The position numbers were made by a program, and so were the translations under genes. A stretch of 64,000 bases of DNA from Streptomyces sp. NBC_00683 (GTDB taxonomy: Bacteria > Actinomycetota > Actinomycetes > Streptomycetales > Streptomycetaceae): contig NZ_CP109013.1 in assembly GCF_036226745.1 (NCBI RefSeq), positions 8,370,001-8,434,000 on the forward strand. Direction: 5' to 3'. How positions within the stretch are numbered: the first letter of the stretch is position 1; the number at the start of each line of letters is the position of its first letter. This document shows positions 8,692 through 21,178 of this stretch, in pieces. The notes under the pieces were generated by a model. That model did not search any database. It had not been told where the DNA came from and worked only from the letters and a program-made list of their open reading frames with translations.

Positions 8692-9480
8692 TCAGTGCCG
8701 GGCCATGCCCGGCACCGCCGAGAGCATGTCGGCGTCCTGGCGGAGGATCGCCCGCTCCAGCGTGGTCAGCCTGGGGCCGGGGTCGATTCCCAGCTCGTCG
8801 GTCAGGGTATTGCGGGCCCTTCGGAACACGGCGAGCGCGTCGGCCTGCCGGCCACTGAGATACAGCGCCTGCATCAAATGCGCGTACGGCTCCTCCCGGA
8901 GGGGATGAAGGGCTATGAGGTCGGTGAGTTCACCAATGGCCTCCTCGTATTGCCCCAGAGATATTTCAAGGCAAATGCGCTGTTGCAGTGCGGCGACGCG
9001 TTCCTCTTCCAGCCGGGCCGCGCGGGTCTGCAGCGCACTGCTCGAAATCGTGGCCAGAGCAGGGCCCCGCCAGAGGGCGAGTGCGTCCCTGAGGAGTTCC
9101 AGTGCCTCCTCCTTGAGGTCGGCACGGACCAGTTTCTTCGCCGTCGCGACGTTGTGCCGGAAGACGTCGCTGTCGATCTCGCAGTGAGCGGAGTCCAGTT
9201 GGTAACCGGAAGCCGTCGACAGGACGGTTTCCTGCGGCGCGCCGACCATGGCCAGTGAGCGGCGGATCATCCACACGCTGGTCTGTAACTGGCCGGCGGC
9301 GGTCCGGGGCGGACGTTCACCCCAGAGGTGGGTGATGAGTTCGGGCGTACAGACGGCCCTGCCCGACACAAGTGCGAGGGCGGTGAGAACCCGGAGCTGT
9401 CGCTGACCGGCGAGGGGGACCGGCATGTTCCGGGAAAGCATGGAGATCGGACCCAATATGCGAATCTGTACGCCGGCCAT
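8692..9480 (-). CDS. SARP-family pathway activator
   Basis: A 262-residue regulator with an OmpR-type winged-helix DNA-binding domain (IRILGPISML ... LRVLTALAL ... LITHLWGERPP ... GYQLD, residues ~4-95) followed by a bacterial transcriptional activator domain (RDALALWRGPAL ... RLEEERVAALQQR ... REEPYAHLMQALY, ~100-245). The start at 9480 (MAGVQIRILG) has GGGAG upstream and gives normal SARP length; upstream in-frame codons add unrelated sequence. The size matches CcaR, the SARP controlling cephamycin and clavulanate genes in S. clavuligerus, but I cannot tell orthology from the sequence. It has a long (525-bp) upstream region with a DasR-like site and a dyad next to the start. Confidence 0.85.
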   Translation of the reverse strand: MAGVQIRILGPISMLSRNMPVPLAGQRQLRVLTALALVSGRAVCTPELITHLWGERPPRTAAGQLQTSVWMIRRSLAMVGAPQETVLSTASGYQLDSAHCEIDSDVFRHNVATAKKLVRADLKEEALELLRDALALWRGPALATISSSALQTRAARLEEERVAALQQRICLEISLGQYEEAIGELTDLIALHPLREEPYAHLMQALYLSGRQADALAVFRRARNTLTDELGIDPGPRLTTLERAILRQDADMLSAVPGMARH

Positions 9481-9516
9481 AGGGGTTCTCCCGTTCTGCC
9501 CGTCCATGGCTGAATT

Positions 9517-9586
9517 CCACTGCCATGAACTGCTGGATTTTCGCACGCAATATTTTTGTATGCGCTGGTTCATGAAAATACAGTGG
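9517..9586. promoter_or_regulatory. Large imperfect dyad at the SARP promoter
   Basis: Arms CCACTG-C-CATGAAC (9517-9530) and GTTCATG-N6-CAGTGG (9568-9586) flank an AT-rich centre that itself holds a CGCA/TGCG pair (9543-9546 and 9561-9564) around AATATTTTT. It lies 37-106 bp upstream of the SARP start codon, in much more AT-rich DNA than its surroundings. This is a good position for promoter plus operator. Confidence 0.55.
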
Positions 9587-9954
9587 TTCCGGCTTCGGCC
9601 ACTTCGCGTGTAGCGGGGTCTCGGCTCTCTCGATTCGGGAGAGTAATCAGCCAACCTTGCCCCGTCAATGAAGCCGGGACGGGGGGCGGCTGAAAACGGT
9701 CGTACCGGAACCGGCGAATAGCATGCGCGGGGAAACTGCAGATTACGTAGGGGAGATGGAGTGGCCGGGAGTGCATGATCGGGAACTGCGCGGAGTAATC
9801 GCCGGGGCATATGCCCCTCGCCGTGTGATGGGGTCGCGGCTCCCGGAATGCCGCGCCCAGGCGGAGTGTGTGCTTCCGCTGTGAAGGAGGCGAGGGTCGT
9901 GTGCGCCTGCTGAGGTTACGCAGCGCACTTGTCCGGACTCGAAATCGCCGGTTG

Positions 9955-9970
9955 ACTGGTCTAGACCGGT
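9955..9970. promoter_or_regulatory. DasR-responsive-element-like (dre) palindrome
   Basis: ACTGGTCTAGACCGGT is a 16-bp near palindrome that differs at a single position from the DasR operator consensus (A(G/C)TGGTCTAGACCA(G/C)T). It lies 475 bp upstream of the SARP start codon, just after the hairpins ending the metallo-beta-lactamase-fold gene, so the SARP gene is the only downstream target on that strand. DasR is the N-acetylglucosamine-responsive GntR regulator that binds upstream of SARP genes such as actII-ORF4 in S. coelicolor. The distance from the start is larger than usual. Confidence 0.55.
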
Positions 9971-10004
9971 AATGGCAGAAATCATACGCCGAGGAGGCCG
10001 TGCG

Positions 10005-10086
10005 CCGGTTGTCCGGCGCCGAGAAGCGGCGCCGGACAACCGGACTTCCGGCCCCGGACGCCTTCGGGGGCCGGGAGGCGTCCGGG
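10005..10086 (-). terminator. Tandem hairpins after the metallo-beta-lactamase-fold gene
   Basis: A perfect 16-bp stem (10005-10020 with 10028-10043, 7-nt loop) lies beside a 10-bp stem (10053-10062 with 10077-10086). Both fall 50-130 bp downstream of the stop codon at 10136 on the minus strand and insulate the SARP gene. Confidence 0.8.
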
Positions 10087-10135
10087 CCCGTGGTTCGGAT
10101 ATCCGGCCCGCTCGACGCCCAGGCGGATCGGCGGT

Positions 10136-11146
10136 TCAGGACTCCGGGAGCTCCGTGACGTCGAGCAACTCCAGGTGCCGGGGCGTCAGCACACGCGTGC
10201 CGCCGCCCGGCTTCCGTCGCTCGGCTGCCTGCATCAGTGCAGTCGCCGCGTCCGGGGACGCGGTGCGGGAGATCCCCGAGTCGCCCAGTGGGGTCACCAT
10301 GTCGTCGTGATGGCAGGGCAGGAGCACGGGCGGCGACCCCAGTGCGGACAGCAGCCGGTCCGGGTAGCCATGGACGGCGGCGTGTCCGCTCATCCCGATC
10401 ACCGCCACATCGGGCCGTGCGCCTGCCAGTTCCCGCTCCGCGACGTTGCTGGTGCCGGTCAGAAGGACGGACGGTCCCCCCTCGACGGACACCTGGAAGG
10501 CCAGTGTCTGCCCCTCGACGAGGTCGCCCAGGGTCCGGGGCCGCGCGGGAACGGAGTCCCGCGTCCCGGGGGCGAAGGACGTGTAGTCCTGCTGCCTGCT
10601 GTGCAGACTGCGGAACACCTCCACGCTGTAGCCGTCGAACTGGAGGTGGTCGCCCCCGCTCACCGCCACCACGTCCGCCATGCGATGTGCGGGGGTGCCC
10701 ATCGCGCCCAGCAGATGACGCGACGTGGTGTCGCAGAGCGTCCGGATGCGCCGGCCGCCCCAGCCCGGCCGGGACAGCAGGTGCGGCACGTCGGCGAGAT
10801 GGTCGAAGTGACCGTGGCTGATCAGGATCAGCTCGGGTGTCCCGGTCAGTCCCTCCTCCGCCACGTGCTCCACGGCCTCCGGGTCCAGGCGCAGCGGTAG
10901 CGCCGGATCGAGGGCGCCGTCCCCGTCGGCGTACGGCATCCGACTCAGATACGGATCGAAGAGCACGCTGCGGCCCGCGAAGGACAGCTCCCAGCCGGCC
11001 ACGCCCAGCCAGCGCAGGCCGAGCGCGGTTCTCTTCGGTGCCCGGCGGGCGTGTGCGGTCGGCAGGGGAGCGGCGCCGCCGACCAGCAGGCCCGCCGCCC
11101 CCGCGCCCAGCGCGCCCTGGAGGACCGACCTTCGCGACTGACTCAT
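10136..11146 (-). CDS. Tat-exported metallo-beta-lactamase-fold (UlaG-like) hydrolase
   Basis: A 336-residue protein with a twin-arginine signal (SRRSVLQG, then an Ala/Gly-rich core and AHA-RR cleavage region). The metal motif HGHFDH is at residues 111-116; further His/Asp ligands are plausible in LLTGTSNV and near GHAAVHG, and a late PCHHDD motif lies near 290. This is the UlaG/YcbL-like MBL branch, not the classical class B beta-lactamases. GAGGTGGCAC precedes the ATG, and 100 bp separate it from oat on the same strand, so co-transcription is possible. Cluster location allows a role in clavam self-protection or processing, but that is inference; the substrate is unknown. Confidence 0.75.
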   Translation of the reverse strand: MSQSRRSVLQGALGAGAAGLLVGGAAPLPTAHARRAPKRTALGLRWLGVAGWELSFAGRSVLFDPYLSRMPYADGDGALDPALPLRLDPEAVEHVAEEGLTGTPELILISHGHFDHLADVPHLLSRPGWGGRRIRTLCDTTSRHLLGAMGTPAHRMADVVAVSGGDHLQFDGYSVEVFRSLHSRQQDYTSFAPGTRDSVPARPRTLGDLVEGQTLAFQVSVEGGPSVLLTGTSNVAERELAGARPDVAVIGMSGHAAVHGYPDRLLSALGSPPVLLPCHHDDMVTPLGDSGISRTASPDAATALMQAAERRKPGGGTRVLTPRHLELLDVTELPES

Positions 11147-11246
11147 GTGCCACCTCGTTCACGTTGTGCTGATCACCCGTCACCCTACGGATCGGACGCG
11201 AGGAGGCTGCACATTTGAGTCAGTGGCGGGGCCGGGGCGTGGTGGC

Positions 11247-12425
11247 TCAGGTGGTGTACTCGGAGTTCAGCCGGACGTATCCCTCGGTCAGGTCGCAGCC
11301 GTAGACGGTGAACTCCCCGTCACCGATGCCCAGTCCGATACCGATCAGGACCTCCTCGCCGCGCATGTGCTCGGCGACCTCGGCCCGCAGTTCGGCGTCC
11401 CCGGGGCCGTCGGCGCGCTGGGGGTACACGAGGGTCCCGCCGAAGCGGACGGTGACGTTCTCCTGGAGGATGTCGGTGTCGTCGGTGCACTTGCCGATCG
11501 CCATCGTGACCCGGCCCCAGTTGGGGTCGCTGCCGTGCACGGCGGTCTTGACCAGCGGTGAGTTGACCACCGTCTTGCCGACGCGCTTGGCCTGGGCCGC
11601 GTCCCGGGCCCCGGTGACCCGCACCTCGATGAGCTTGCTCGCACCCTCGCCGTCGGAGGCGATGTTCTTCACCAGGGCGAGCGCCACCTCGTGCAGCGCT
11701 TCCTCGAACTCCACCGGATCCACGTCGCCGGCCAGGCCGTTGGCGAACAGGACCGCCGTGTCGCTCGTCGAGGTGTCGGTGTCGATGGACACCGCGTTGA
11801 ACGTACGGTCCATGACGCTCCGGAAGATCCGGTCCTGCTCGCCCTGGGGCAGCCGGGCGTCGGTGGCGAAGAACGTCAGCAGGGTCGCCATGTCGGGCTC
11901 CAGCATGCCCACACCCTTCGCGATGCCGACGAGCGTCGCCTCACCGCATCGCACCCTGACCAGCTTGGGCCGGGTGTCGGTGGTCATGATGGCCTGCGCC
12001 GCACGCTCGAACCCGCCCTCGGGGAAGGGCCAGGACAGCGTCTTGATGTGTGCGCGGATCTCCTCCATGGGGTACTGGAGTCCGATCACCCCGGTGGAGG
12101 CGATCAGCAGATCGTCCTCGGCGAGGCCGGTGGCGGCGGCCACCGAGTTCCGGATCTCGCGCGCGTTGCTCTCGCCCTCCGGGCCCGTGGCCACATTGGC
12201 GTTCCTGGCGATGACGACGACCCCGCGCGACTGGCCGTCGGCTGCCCCCGCCCGGCTGAGCACGACGCTCGGGCCGGCGAAGCGCGACTTGGTGAACACC
12301 GCGCTGACCTGCGTGGGCACGGTCGAGGCCAGCACCGTGAAGTCGTCCCGCCCATCGTCCGACAGCCCTACCGGGGCGGTGTGCACCATGAACCCCGCGG
12401 GGTCCCGGGTGGTCGTACCGGTCAT
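11247..12425 (-). CDS. oat: Ornithine acetyltransferase of clavam clusters
   Basis: A 392-residue ArgJ/OAT-family N-terminal-nucleophile enzyme that transfers acetyl between N-acetylornithine and glutamate (or arginine). The autoproteolysis motif KGVGMLEPDMA-TLLTF places the nucleophile Thr at residue 181, the position known for S. clavuligerus OAT2, and the end NSEYTT agrees with my recollection of OAT2. The residues DTDTSTSDT and GSDPNWGRV belong to the active site. In clavulanate producers this gene is thought to feed the arginine precursor pool. It is divergent from ceaS across a 213-bp regulatory region. A primary-metabolism argJ is less likely because no arg genes are near. Confidence 0.9.
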   Translation of the reverse strand: MTGTTTRDPAGFMVHTAPVGLSDDGRDDFTVLASTVPTQVSAVFTKSRFAGPSVVLSRAGAADGQSRGVVVIARNANVATGPEGESNAREIRNSVAAATGLAEDDLLIASTGVIGLQYPMEEIRAHIKTLSWPFPEGGFERAAQAIMTTDTRPKLVRVRCGEATLVGIAKGVGMLEPDMATLLTFFATDARLPQGEQDRIFRSVMDRTFNAVSIDTDTSTSDTAVLFANGLAGDVDPVEFEEALHEVALALVKNIASDGEGASKLIEVRVTGARDAAQAKRVGKTVVNSPLVKTAVHGSDPNWGRVTMAIGKCTDDTDILQENVTVRFGGTLVYPQRADGPGDAELRAEVAEHMRGEEVLIGIGLGIGDGEFTVYGCDLTEGYVRLNSEYTT

Positions 12426-14354
<1,929 letters not shown>

Positions 14355-14356
14355 TC

Positions 14357-15886
14357 ATGGCGCATACATTCCCCGCCGCCACGGGGTTCCTGGTCTCCGC
14401 CCAGCAGGGCGGGGACCGGGCCCCCGGTCCCGTCTTCGCCACCAGGGGCGCCCACGAAGCCGTGGCCGAAGCCCTCCGTACCCAGACCCTGAACGCCGTA
14501 CTCGTCCACTCGGGTTCGGCCGAGAACGCCGTTGCCCGCTCCGGCGACACGGCACTCGTCCTGGCCGGCGAGCTCTACAACCGGGAGGACCTGCTCACCC
14601 TCCTCCCGGCCGGAGCCGACGCCCACACGGACGCGCAACTGCTGCTGGCCCTGCTGGGCGTCTACGACCTGCATGCCTTCCGGCTGCTCAACGGCCGTTT
14701 CGCGGCGGCCGTGGCCCTCGGCGACCGGGTGCTCCTGGCCACCGACCACGCGGGCTCCGTGCCCCTCTACACGCTGCCGGCCCCCGGCCGTGTACTCGCC
14801 GCCACCGAGATCAAGGCCCTCGTCCCTGCAACGGCCAAGGCCCCGCCGTCCGGACGGCCCGTCGCCGAGGCGCGCAGGGTCCGCCGGGTGCCGGGCGTCC
14901 ACCAGGTGCCCGCCGGCACGGTGCTGGACATCGACGTCCGTACCGGCACCGCCGTGCCCACCCGGATCTGGACCCCGCCGGTGTCCCGGCGGATCCTCCC
15001 CGAGGCCGACGCGACCGCCGTCGTACGCGAGACGCTGGAGCGGGCCGTCCGGGCCCGTACGGGCGGCAGCACCCCGTTGGTCGTGCTCTCCGGAGGAATC
15101 GATTCTTCCGGCGTCGCAGCGCTCGCCGCCGCGCACACCCACGGTCCCCTGGACACGCTGTCCATGGGCACCGACACCTCGGACGAGTTCCCCGAGGCAC
15201 GTGTGGTCGCCACCCACCTGGGCTCCGCCCACCGGGAGATCACCGTCCCGACGGCGGACCTGCTCGGCCAACTCCCGTACGCGATCTGGGCGTCCGAGTC
15301 CGTCGACGCGGACATCATCGAGTACCTGCTGCCGCTCACCGCCCTGTACCGGGCCCTCGACGGGCCCGCCCGCCGCATCCTCACCGGCTACGGAGCCGAC
15401 ATCCCGCTCGCCGGCATGCACCGCGAGGACCGGCTGCCCCAACTGGACACAGCCGTCGCGTTCGACATGGCCACCTTCGACGGACTCAACGAGATGTCAC
15501 CGGTGCTCTCCGGTATCCAGGGCCACTGGTCGACCCATCCGTACTGGGACCGCGACGTACTTGACCTGCTCGTGTCGCTGGAGGCCGGGCTCAAACGCCG
15601 CCACGGCCGCGACAAATGGGTCCTGCGGGAGGCGATGAGCGCCCTCCTGCCGCGGGAGACCGTCACCCGGCCGAAGCTCGGTGTGCACGAGGGCTCGGGG
15701 ACGACCTCGTCCTTCAGCCTCCTGCTGTTGGACGCCGGCGTGCCCGACGCGGACATCCACCGGGCCAAGTCGCTGGTGGTGCGGGAGATCTTCGACCGGG
15801 TGGTCGTCGAGGGCCTGCCACCCGCCGAGGTGAGCACCGCCGACGCCGTGCACCAGGCAGCCGCACGGCTGAAGGAGACCGAGTGA
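14357..15886 (+). CDS. bls: Beta-lactam synthetase
   Basis: A 509-residue ATP-dependent enzyme closing the beta-lactam ring of carboxyethylarginine to deoxyguanidinoproclavaminate. It is an asparagine-synthetase-B relative; residue 2 is Ala rather than the glutaminase Cys, as expected for BLS. The PP-loop SGGIDSS is at 245-251, and Tyr345 (LTGYGAD), Glu379 (GLNEMSP) and Lys440 (RPKLGVHEG) correspond to the catalytic Tyr348/Glu382/Lys443 of the S. clavuligerus enzyme. It starts 2 bp after ceaS, suggesting translational coupling. Confidence 0.95.
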   Translation: MAHTFPAATGFLVSAQQGGDRAPGPVFATRGAHEAVAEALRTQTLNAVLVHSGSAENAVARSGDTALVLAGELYNREDLLTLLPAGADAHTDAQLLLALLGVYDLHAFRLLNGRFAAAVALGDRVLLATDHAGSVPLYTLPAPGRVLAATEIKALVPATAKAPPSGRPVAEARRVRRVPGVHQVPAGTVLDIDVRTGTAVPTRIWTPPVSRRILPEADATAVVRETLERAVRARTGGSTPLVVLSGGIDSSGVAALAAAHTHGPLDTLSMGTDTSDEFPEARVVATHLGSAHREITVPTADLLGQLPYAIWASESVDADIIEYLLPLTALYRALDGPARRILTGYGADIPLAGMHREDRLPQLDTAVAFDMATFDGLNEMSPVLSGIQGHWSTHPYWDRDVLDLLVSLEAGLKRRHGRDKWVLREAMSALLPRETVTRPKLGVHEGSGTTSSFSLLLLDAGVPDADIHRAKSLVVREIFDRVVVEGLPPAEVSTADAVHQAAARLKETE

Positions 15887-15936
15887 ACCACCCCAGACTC
15901 CGTACCGGCCGCCAGCGGCCCCGACAGGAGGCATGA

Positions 15937-17862
<1,926 letters not shown>

Positions 17863-17981
17863 CCGTCCTCTGCCCACGGCCCGTCCGTCGTGCTGCCCGC
17901 GCCGGTCCGCTCTCGGCTCACTCTCCCGGCGCTCTCCGTTGTGGCCCGGCCCCCTGGGGCAGCGGTTAGCGTGTCGGACAG

Positions 17982-18004
17982 GTGACCGGAGGCGGTCCGG
18001 TCAC
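17982..18004 (+). promoter_or_regulatory. Inverted repeat in the PBP leader
   Basis: GTGACCGGA (17982-17990) and TCCGGTCAC (17996-18004) form a perfect 9-bp stem with a 5-nt loop, 48 bp before the PBP start codon. It may be an operator or leader hairpin, or the cas operon terminator. Confidence 0.5.
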
Positions 18005-18052
18005 GGGAGACGTCCGCAGAGGAATCCGCAGCAGACGAGGAGACAGCGCCAA

Positions 18053-19723
18053 GTGTCGGACCCCACATTGCAGCAGATGGCACGTCATGACCGCGCACGG
18101 CGCCGCGGATCGCGCAGAGGACCCGTGCTGGGTGTGGCGGTGGCCGTCGTCCTGGCGGCGGGTGCGGGCTGGTGGGGGTACCGGGCGTGGTCCGGGGACG
18201 GGACGGAGCGGGACCCCGAGGTGACCGCGGCCACCGAGAGACTCCAGTCGTTCCTCGGCGCGTGGGCGGCGGACGATGCCGCGAAGGCAGCGGCACTGTC
18301 GGACTCGCCGGAGAACGCCGAGTCGCTGCTGACCTCGGTCATGACGAACCTGAAACCCGCGAAGGCGGAGCTGTCGGCGGGGGAGGGCGAGAAGAACGAC
18401 AAGGGCGAGGTGACCGTCCCGTACACCGCGAAGTTCACCATCCCCGCCGTCGGCCTCTTCCGCTACGACTCCGAAGCGACCCTGGTGAAGAAGTCCGGGC
18501 AGTGGACCGTGGAGTTCGGCTCCCCGATGATCCACCCGCGGCTGAAACCGGGACAGACGCTCGCGCTGAAGACGGTGGCCGAGCGCGCCGCCGTACTCGA
18601 CGCCAACGGCGACGACCTGCAGGCCGCCTCGCTGCGCGGCTCGGTGGACGAACAGGGCAAGGGAACGTTCGGCCTGGAAGCGCGCTACGACAAGCAGTTG
18701 CGAGGCGGCGAGGGCGCGGCAACCAGTGAGGTGGTGATCGCCGACCGCCAGTCCGGTCAGGCCGAAACCTCCCTCACCAAGAGCTCCGCGAAGCCCGGCA
18801 CACCCGTGAAGACCACCATCGACCCCAAGGTGCAGGGCGCCGCGGCCAAAGCGATGGAAGGGCTGAAGGTGAACGCCGCGCTGATCGCCCTGGAGCCCTC
18901 GACCGGGAACATCCTCGCCGTCTCCAACCGTCCGGCAGGCGGCCTGAACCGCGCGCTGGCCGGCCAGTACCCGCCCGGGTCGACGTTCAAGGTGGTGACC
19001 GCGGCAGCGATGCTGAAGGCGGGCGTGAAGCCGTCCGACGTCATGGAGTGCCCCAAGTTCGCCCGTGTCGACGGGCAGCGGTTCGAGAACCAGAAACAGT
19101 TCACGCTGCCGGCGGGATCGACCTTCAAGGACTCCTTCGCGAAGTCCTGCAACACCATGTTCGTGGAGAACCGCGCCAAGGCGGGCGGCTCGGCCCTGCA
19201 CGACGCGGCTGCTGCCTTCGGGATCGGCGGCGTCTGGGACGTGGGCGACTCGACGTACGACGGATCGGTCCCGGTGAGCACCTCGGACAACGACCTCGCC
19301 GCGTCCACCATCGGTCAGGCCCGGGTGCAGGCCTCGCCACTGGTGATGGCGTCGATCGCGGCGACGGTGAAGGAGGGAACCTTCAAGCAGCCGGTGCTGG
19401 TGCCCGACGCGGTCAAGAAGAAGCACGAGGCGACCGCCAGGCTCGACCCCTCGGTGACCGGTGACCTGCGTGACATGATGCGGGCGACGGTGACGTACGG
19501 AGCGGGCAGCGCACTGACGGGAATTCCCGGGCAGCCGCACGCCAAGACCGGGACGGCGGAGTTCGGCGAGGAGAAGCCGCCGCGCACCCACGCCTGGATG
19601 ATCGGCTACCAGGGCGACAGCGACCTGGCGTGGTGCGTGATGCTGGAGGACGGCGGTTCGGGCGGCGCCGACGCGGGGCCGGTGGCGGCCAGGTTCCTGA
19701 AGGGGCTGACGGATGCGGGCTGA
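18053..19723 (+). CDS. Class B penicillin-binding protein (clavam cluster, PbpA-like)
   Basis: A 556-residue membrane-anchored transpeptidase. One TM helix (about 28-47) follows a basic cytoplasmic tail; a MecA-N/NTF2-like domain spans about 60-180 and the transpeptidase domain about 260-556. The active-site motifs are complete: Ser310-T-F-Lys313, Ser365-C-Asn367 and Lys498-T-Gly500. The GTG start has GAGGAGA upstream. PBPs border the S. clavuligerus clavulanate cluster and are taken as resistance determinants; altered beta-lactam affinity here is inference. It lies 190 bp after cas in the same direction. Confidence 0.85.
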   Translation: MSDPTLQQMARHDRARRRGSRRGPVLGVAVAVVLAAGAGWWGYRAWSGDGTERDPEVTAATERLQSFLGAWAADDAAKAAALSDSPENAESLLTSVMTNLKPAKAELSAGEGEKNDKGEVTVPYTAKFTIPAVGLFRYDSEATLVKKSGQWTVEFGSPMIHPRLKPGQTLALKTVAERAAVLDANGDDLQAASLRGSVDEQGKGTFGLEARYDKQLRGGEGAATSEVVIADRQSGQAETSLTKSSAKPGTPVKTTIDPKVQGAAAKAMEGLKVNAALIALEPSTGNILAVSNRPAGGLNRALAGQYPPGSTFKVVTAAAMLKAGVKPSDVMECPKFARVDGQRFENQKQFTLPAGSTFKDSFAKSCNTMFVENRAKAGGSALHDAAAAFGIGGVWDVGDSTYDGSVPVSTSDNDLAASTIGQARVQASPLVMASIAATVKEGTFKQPVLVPDAVKKKHEATARLDPSVTGDLRDMMRATVTYGAGSALTGIPGQPHAKTGTAEFGEEKPPRTHAWMIGYQGDSDLAWCVMLEDGGSGGADAGPVAARFLKGLTDAG

Positions 19724-19831
19724 GCGCAGGTGACCTGAACCAAGCGGGTGGGCTTGTTCCAAGGGGGTTGCGGCCATGGCCTGCGCGGGGTGCCGGGCCC
19801 AAGATGACGTCGTGACAGGTCGAGCTGGTTG

Positions 19832-20194
19832 TCACTCGGAGCCGGAGCGGTAGACGTTCTCTCGCCCTTCGGGGTCCTCGTATTCGATGCTGTAGGGCGT
19901 CCCCATCGTCGCGAGTGCTTGAAGCAGGACGCCGACACGGTCCGGGTCGACGAAGCCGCTGAAGGTGACCGGATCAGTCGGCAGCACCTCGAGCTGGGCG
20001 AAGGTGTGCTCGGCCTCGAACTCGGTCCAGCTCGACCGTCGCACCGCCCAGCCTGCAGCTCGGAACAACTCTGCCGCCTGACGGGGGCCGGCCGCGGTGA
20101 GGAGTGTGCCCCAGACGTTGTTACGGAGGTCCCCGTGAGCGAGAGCGTCGTTGTCCAGCCGTGGGCCGACAGCTCTGCCTGAGGTGAAGTCCAT
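19832..20194 (-). CDS. Hypothetical protein, 120 aa
   Basis: Soluble protein starting MDFTSGRAVG and ending YEDPEGRENVYRSGSE. It has no signal or TM segment and no motif I recognise. The frame stays open upstream, but the ATG at 20194 opens the part with natural composition. No clear Shine-Dalgarno sequence. It ends about 110 bp from the convergent PBP gene. Confidence 0.5.
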   Translation of the reverse strand: MDFTSGRAVGPRLDNDALAHGDLRNNVWGTLLTAAGPRQAAELFRAAGWAVRRSSWTEFEAEHTFAQLEVLPTDPVTFSGFVDPDRVGVLLQALATMGTPYSIEYEDPEGRENVYRSGSE

Positions 20195-20363
20195 GGCGGC
20201 CAGTATCCACCGCTGCCACGGCGGGGCCGGATCCCGGTGACCACAAGCCGAACGATCCGCCTCTGGATCGCCCGTGCGGTTGCGAGCTCGGTGGCCACGC
20301 TCACCACCGGCACGGTGAGGCCCGGCCACGTACCTTCGCGGCCGGGCCGGAGCTGGTCGCTGA

Positions 20364-20783
20364 TCAGGCTTCGGGACAGAGCGTCCTGCGCAGCCCGATG
20401 TTGATGTGACTTCCGTCGTCATCGGTGAGCGTGACACCGTCGTAGGAGAACCGCTGTGCAGCACTGTGGTCCGGATCGGTCGCGCCGCCATCGAGGGCCG
20501 CGCACTGGTTGCGGGCCGCGTCGATGGCCTTGTCCTCGTCGTGGATGAGGTTGCTGTGGACGTCTTGGACGGCCTGGAGGACGGCGTCCCGCTCGCCGCC
20601 GGTGGGCTCGGGGGGCACGCCGGCGTTCTTGGCGGCGCCGCTGTCGCCCGCGGCACCAGGGGCCTCGGTGACGGTGCTCTTGGTGGCGTCGGCCTTGCTG
20701 TCGCTGTCCTTGCCGCTGCTGCAGCCGACGACGGTGACGGTGAGTACGGCGGCGATGGCCGCCGTGGTGGTGCCTATGCGCAT
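20364..20783 (-). CDS. Putative lipoprotein, 139 aa
   Basis: Starts MRIGTTTAAIAAVL with lipobox VVGC at about residues 17-20, then a Ser/Asp/Lys-rich linker typical of actinobacterial lipoproteins. The mature part has two further Cys residues (NQCAAL and RRTLCPEA) that could form a disulfide. GGGGGGACC precedes the ATG. No family recognised. Confidence 0.7.
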   Translation of the reverse strand: MRIGTTTAAIAAVLTVTVVGCSSGKDSDSKADATKSTVTEAPGAAGDSGAAKNAGVPPEPTGGERDAVLQAVQDVHSNLIHDEDKAIDAARNQCAALDGGATDPDHSAAQRFSYDGVTLTDDDGSHINIGLRRTLCPEA

Positions 20784-21178
20784 GGTCCCCCCTGGCGTGA
20801 CACGAGTAGGGACATGGTGCGGCAGGCGGGGCACTGCGGCCGCGCCGGAGACAGAATGGTGACCTGCTGCGGACGCGTTTGAAGCGATCCGCTCCCCGTG
20901 GCGGCGGCTGCCTCCAGGACGTTCGCCGTGCTGGTACTCGAGATGCTGCGGCACGAGCGACGCCAGTTCGCCGACCCCGGCAGTCCTGATCGCGGCTCAG
21001 CCGCGCGACGGCAGTGACAGCGCCGAGGACCTGGGACTCCGCCGACGGATGGCCGCGGCGACGACCCAATGGGTGGCCGACGCCGCAATCGTGATCCTGG
21101 CGATACCTCGCAGGGCTGGTACTTCGGGCCCGCCGGTGTGACGTTGGCTGGCACTCTCTACCGATATCGAGGTCCACC

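Noticed and set aside
10136..11146. Calling the MBL-fold protein a class B beta-lactamase
   Set aside because: Its motif order and size fit UlaG-like MBL proteins; nothing shows beta-lactam hydrolysis.
9570..11183. 537-codon minus-strand frame across the MBL gene and the SARP upstream region
   Set aside because: Arg/Pro-rich composition and it crosses two strong hairpins and the dre-like site; the MBL frame is the real one.
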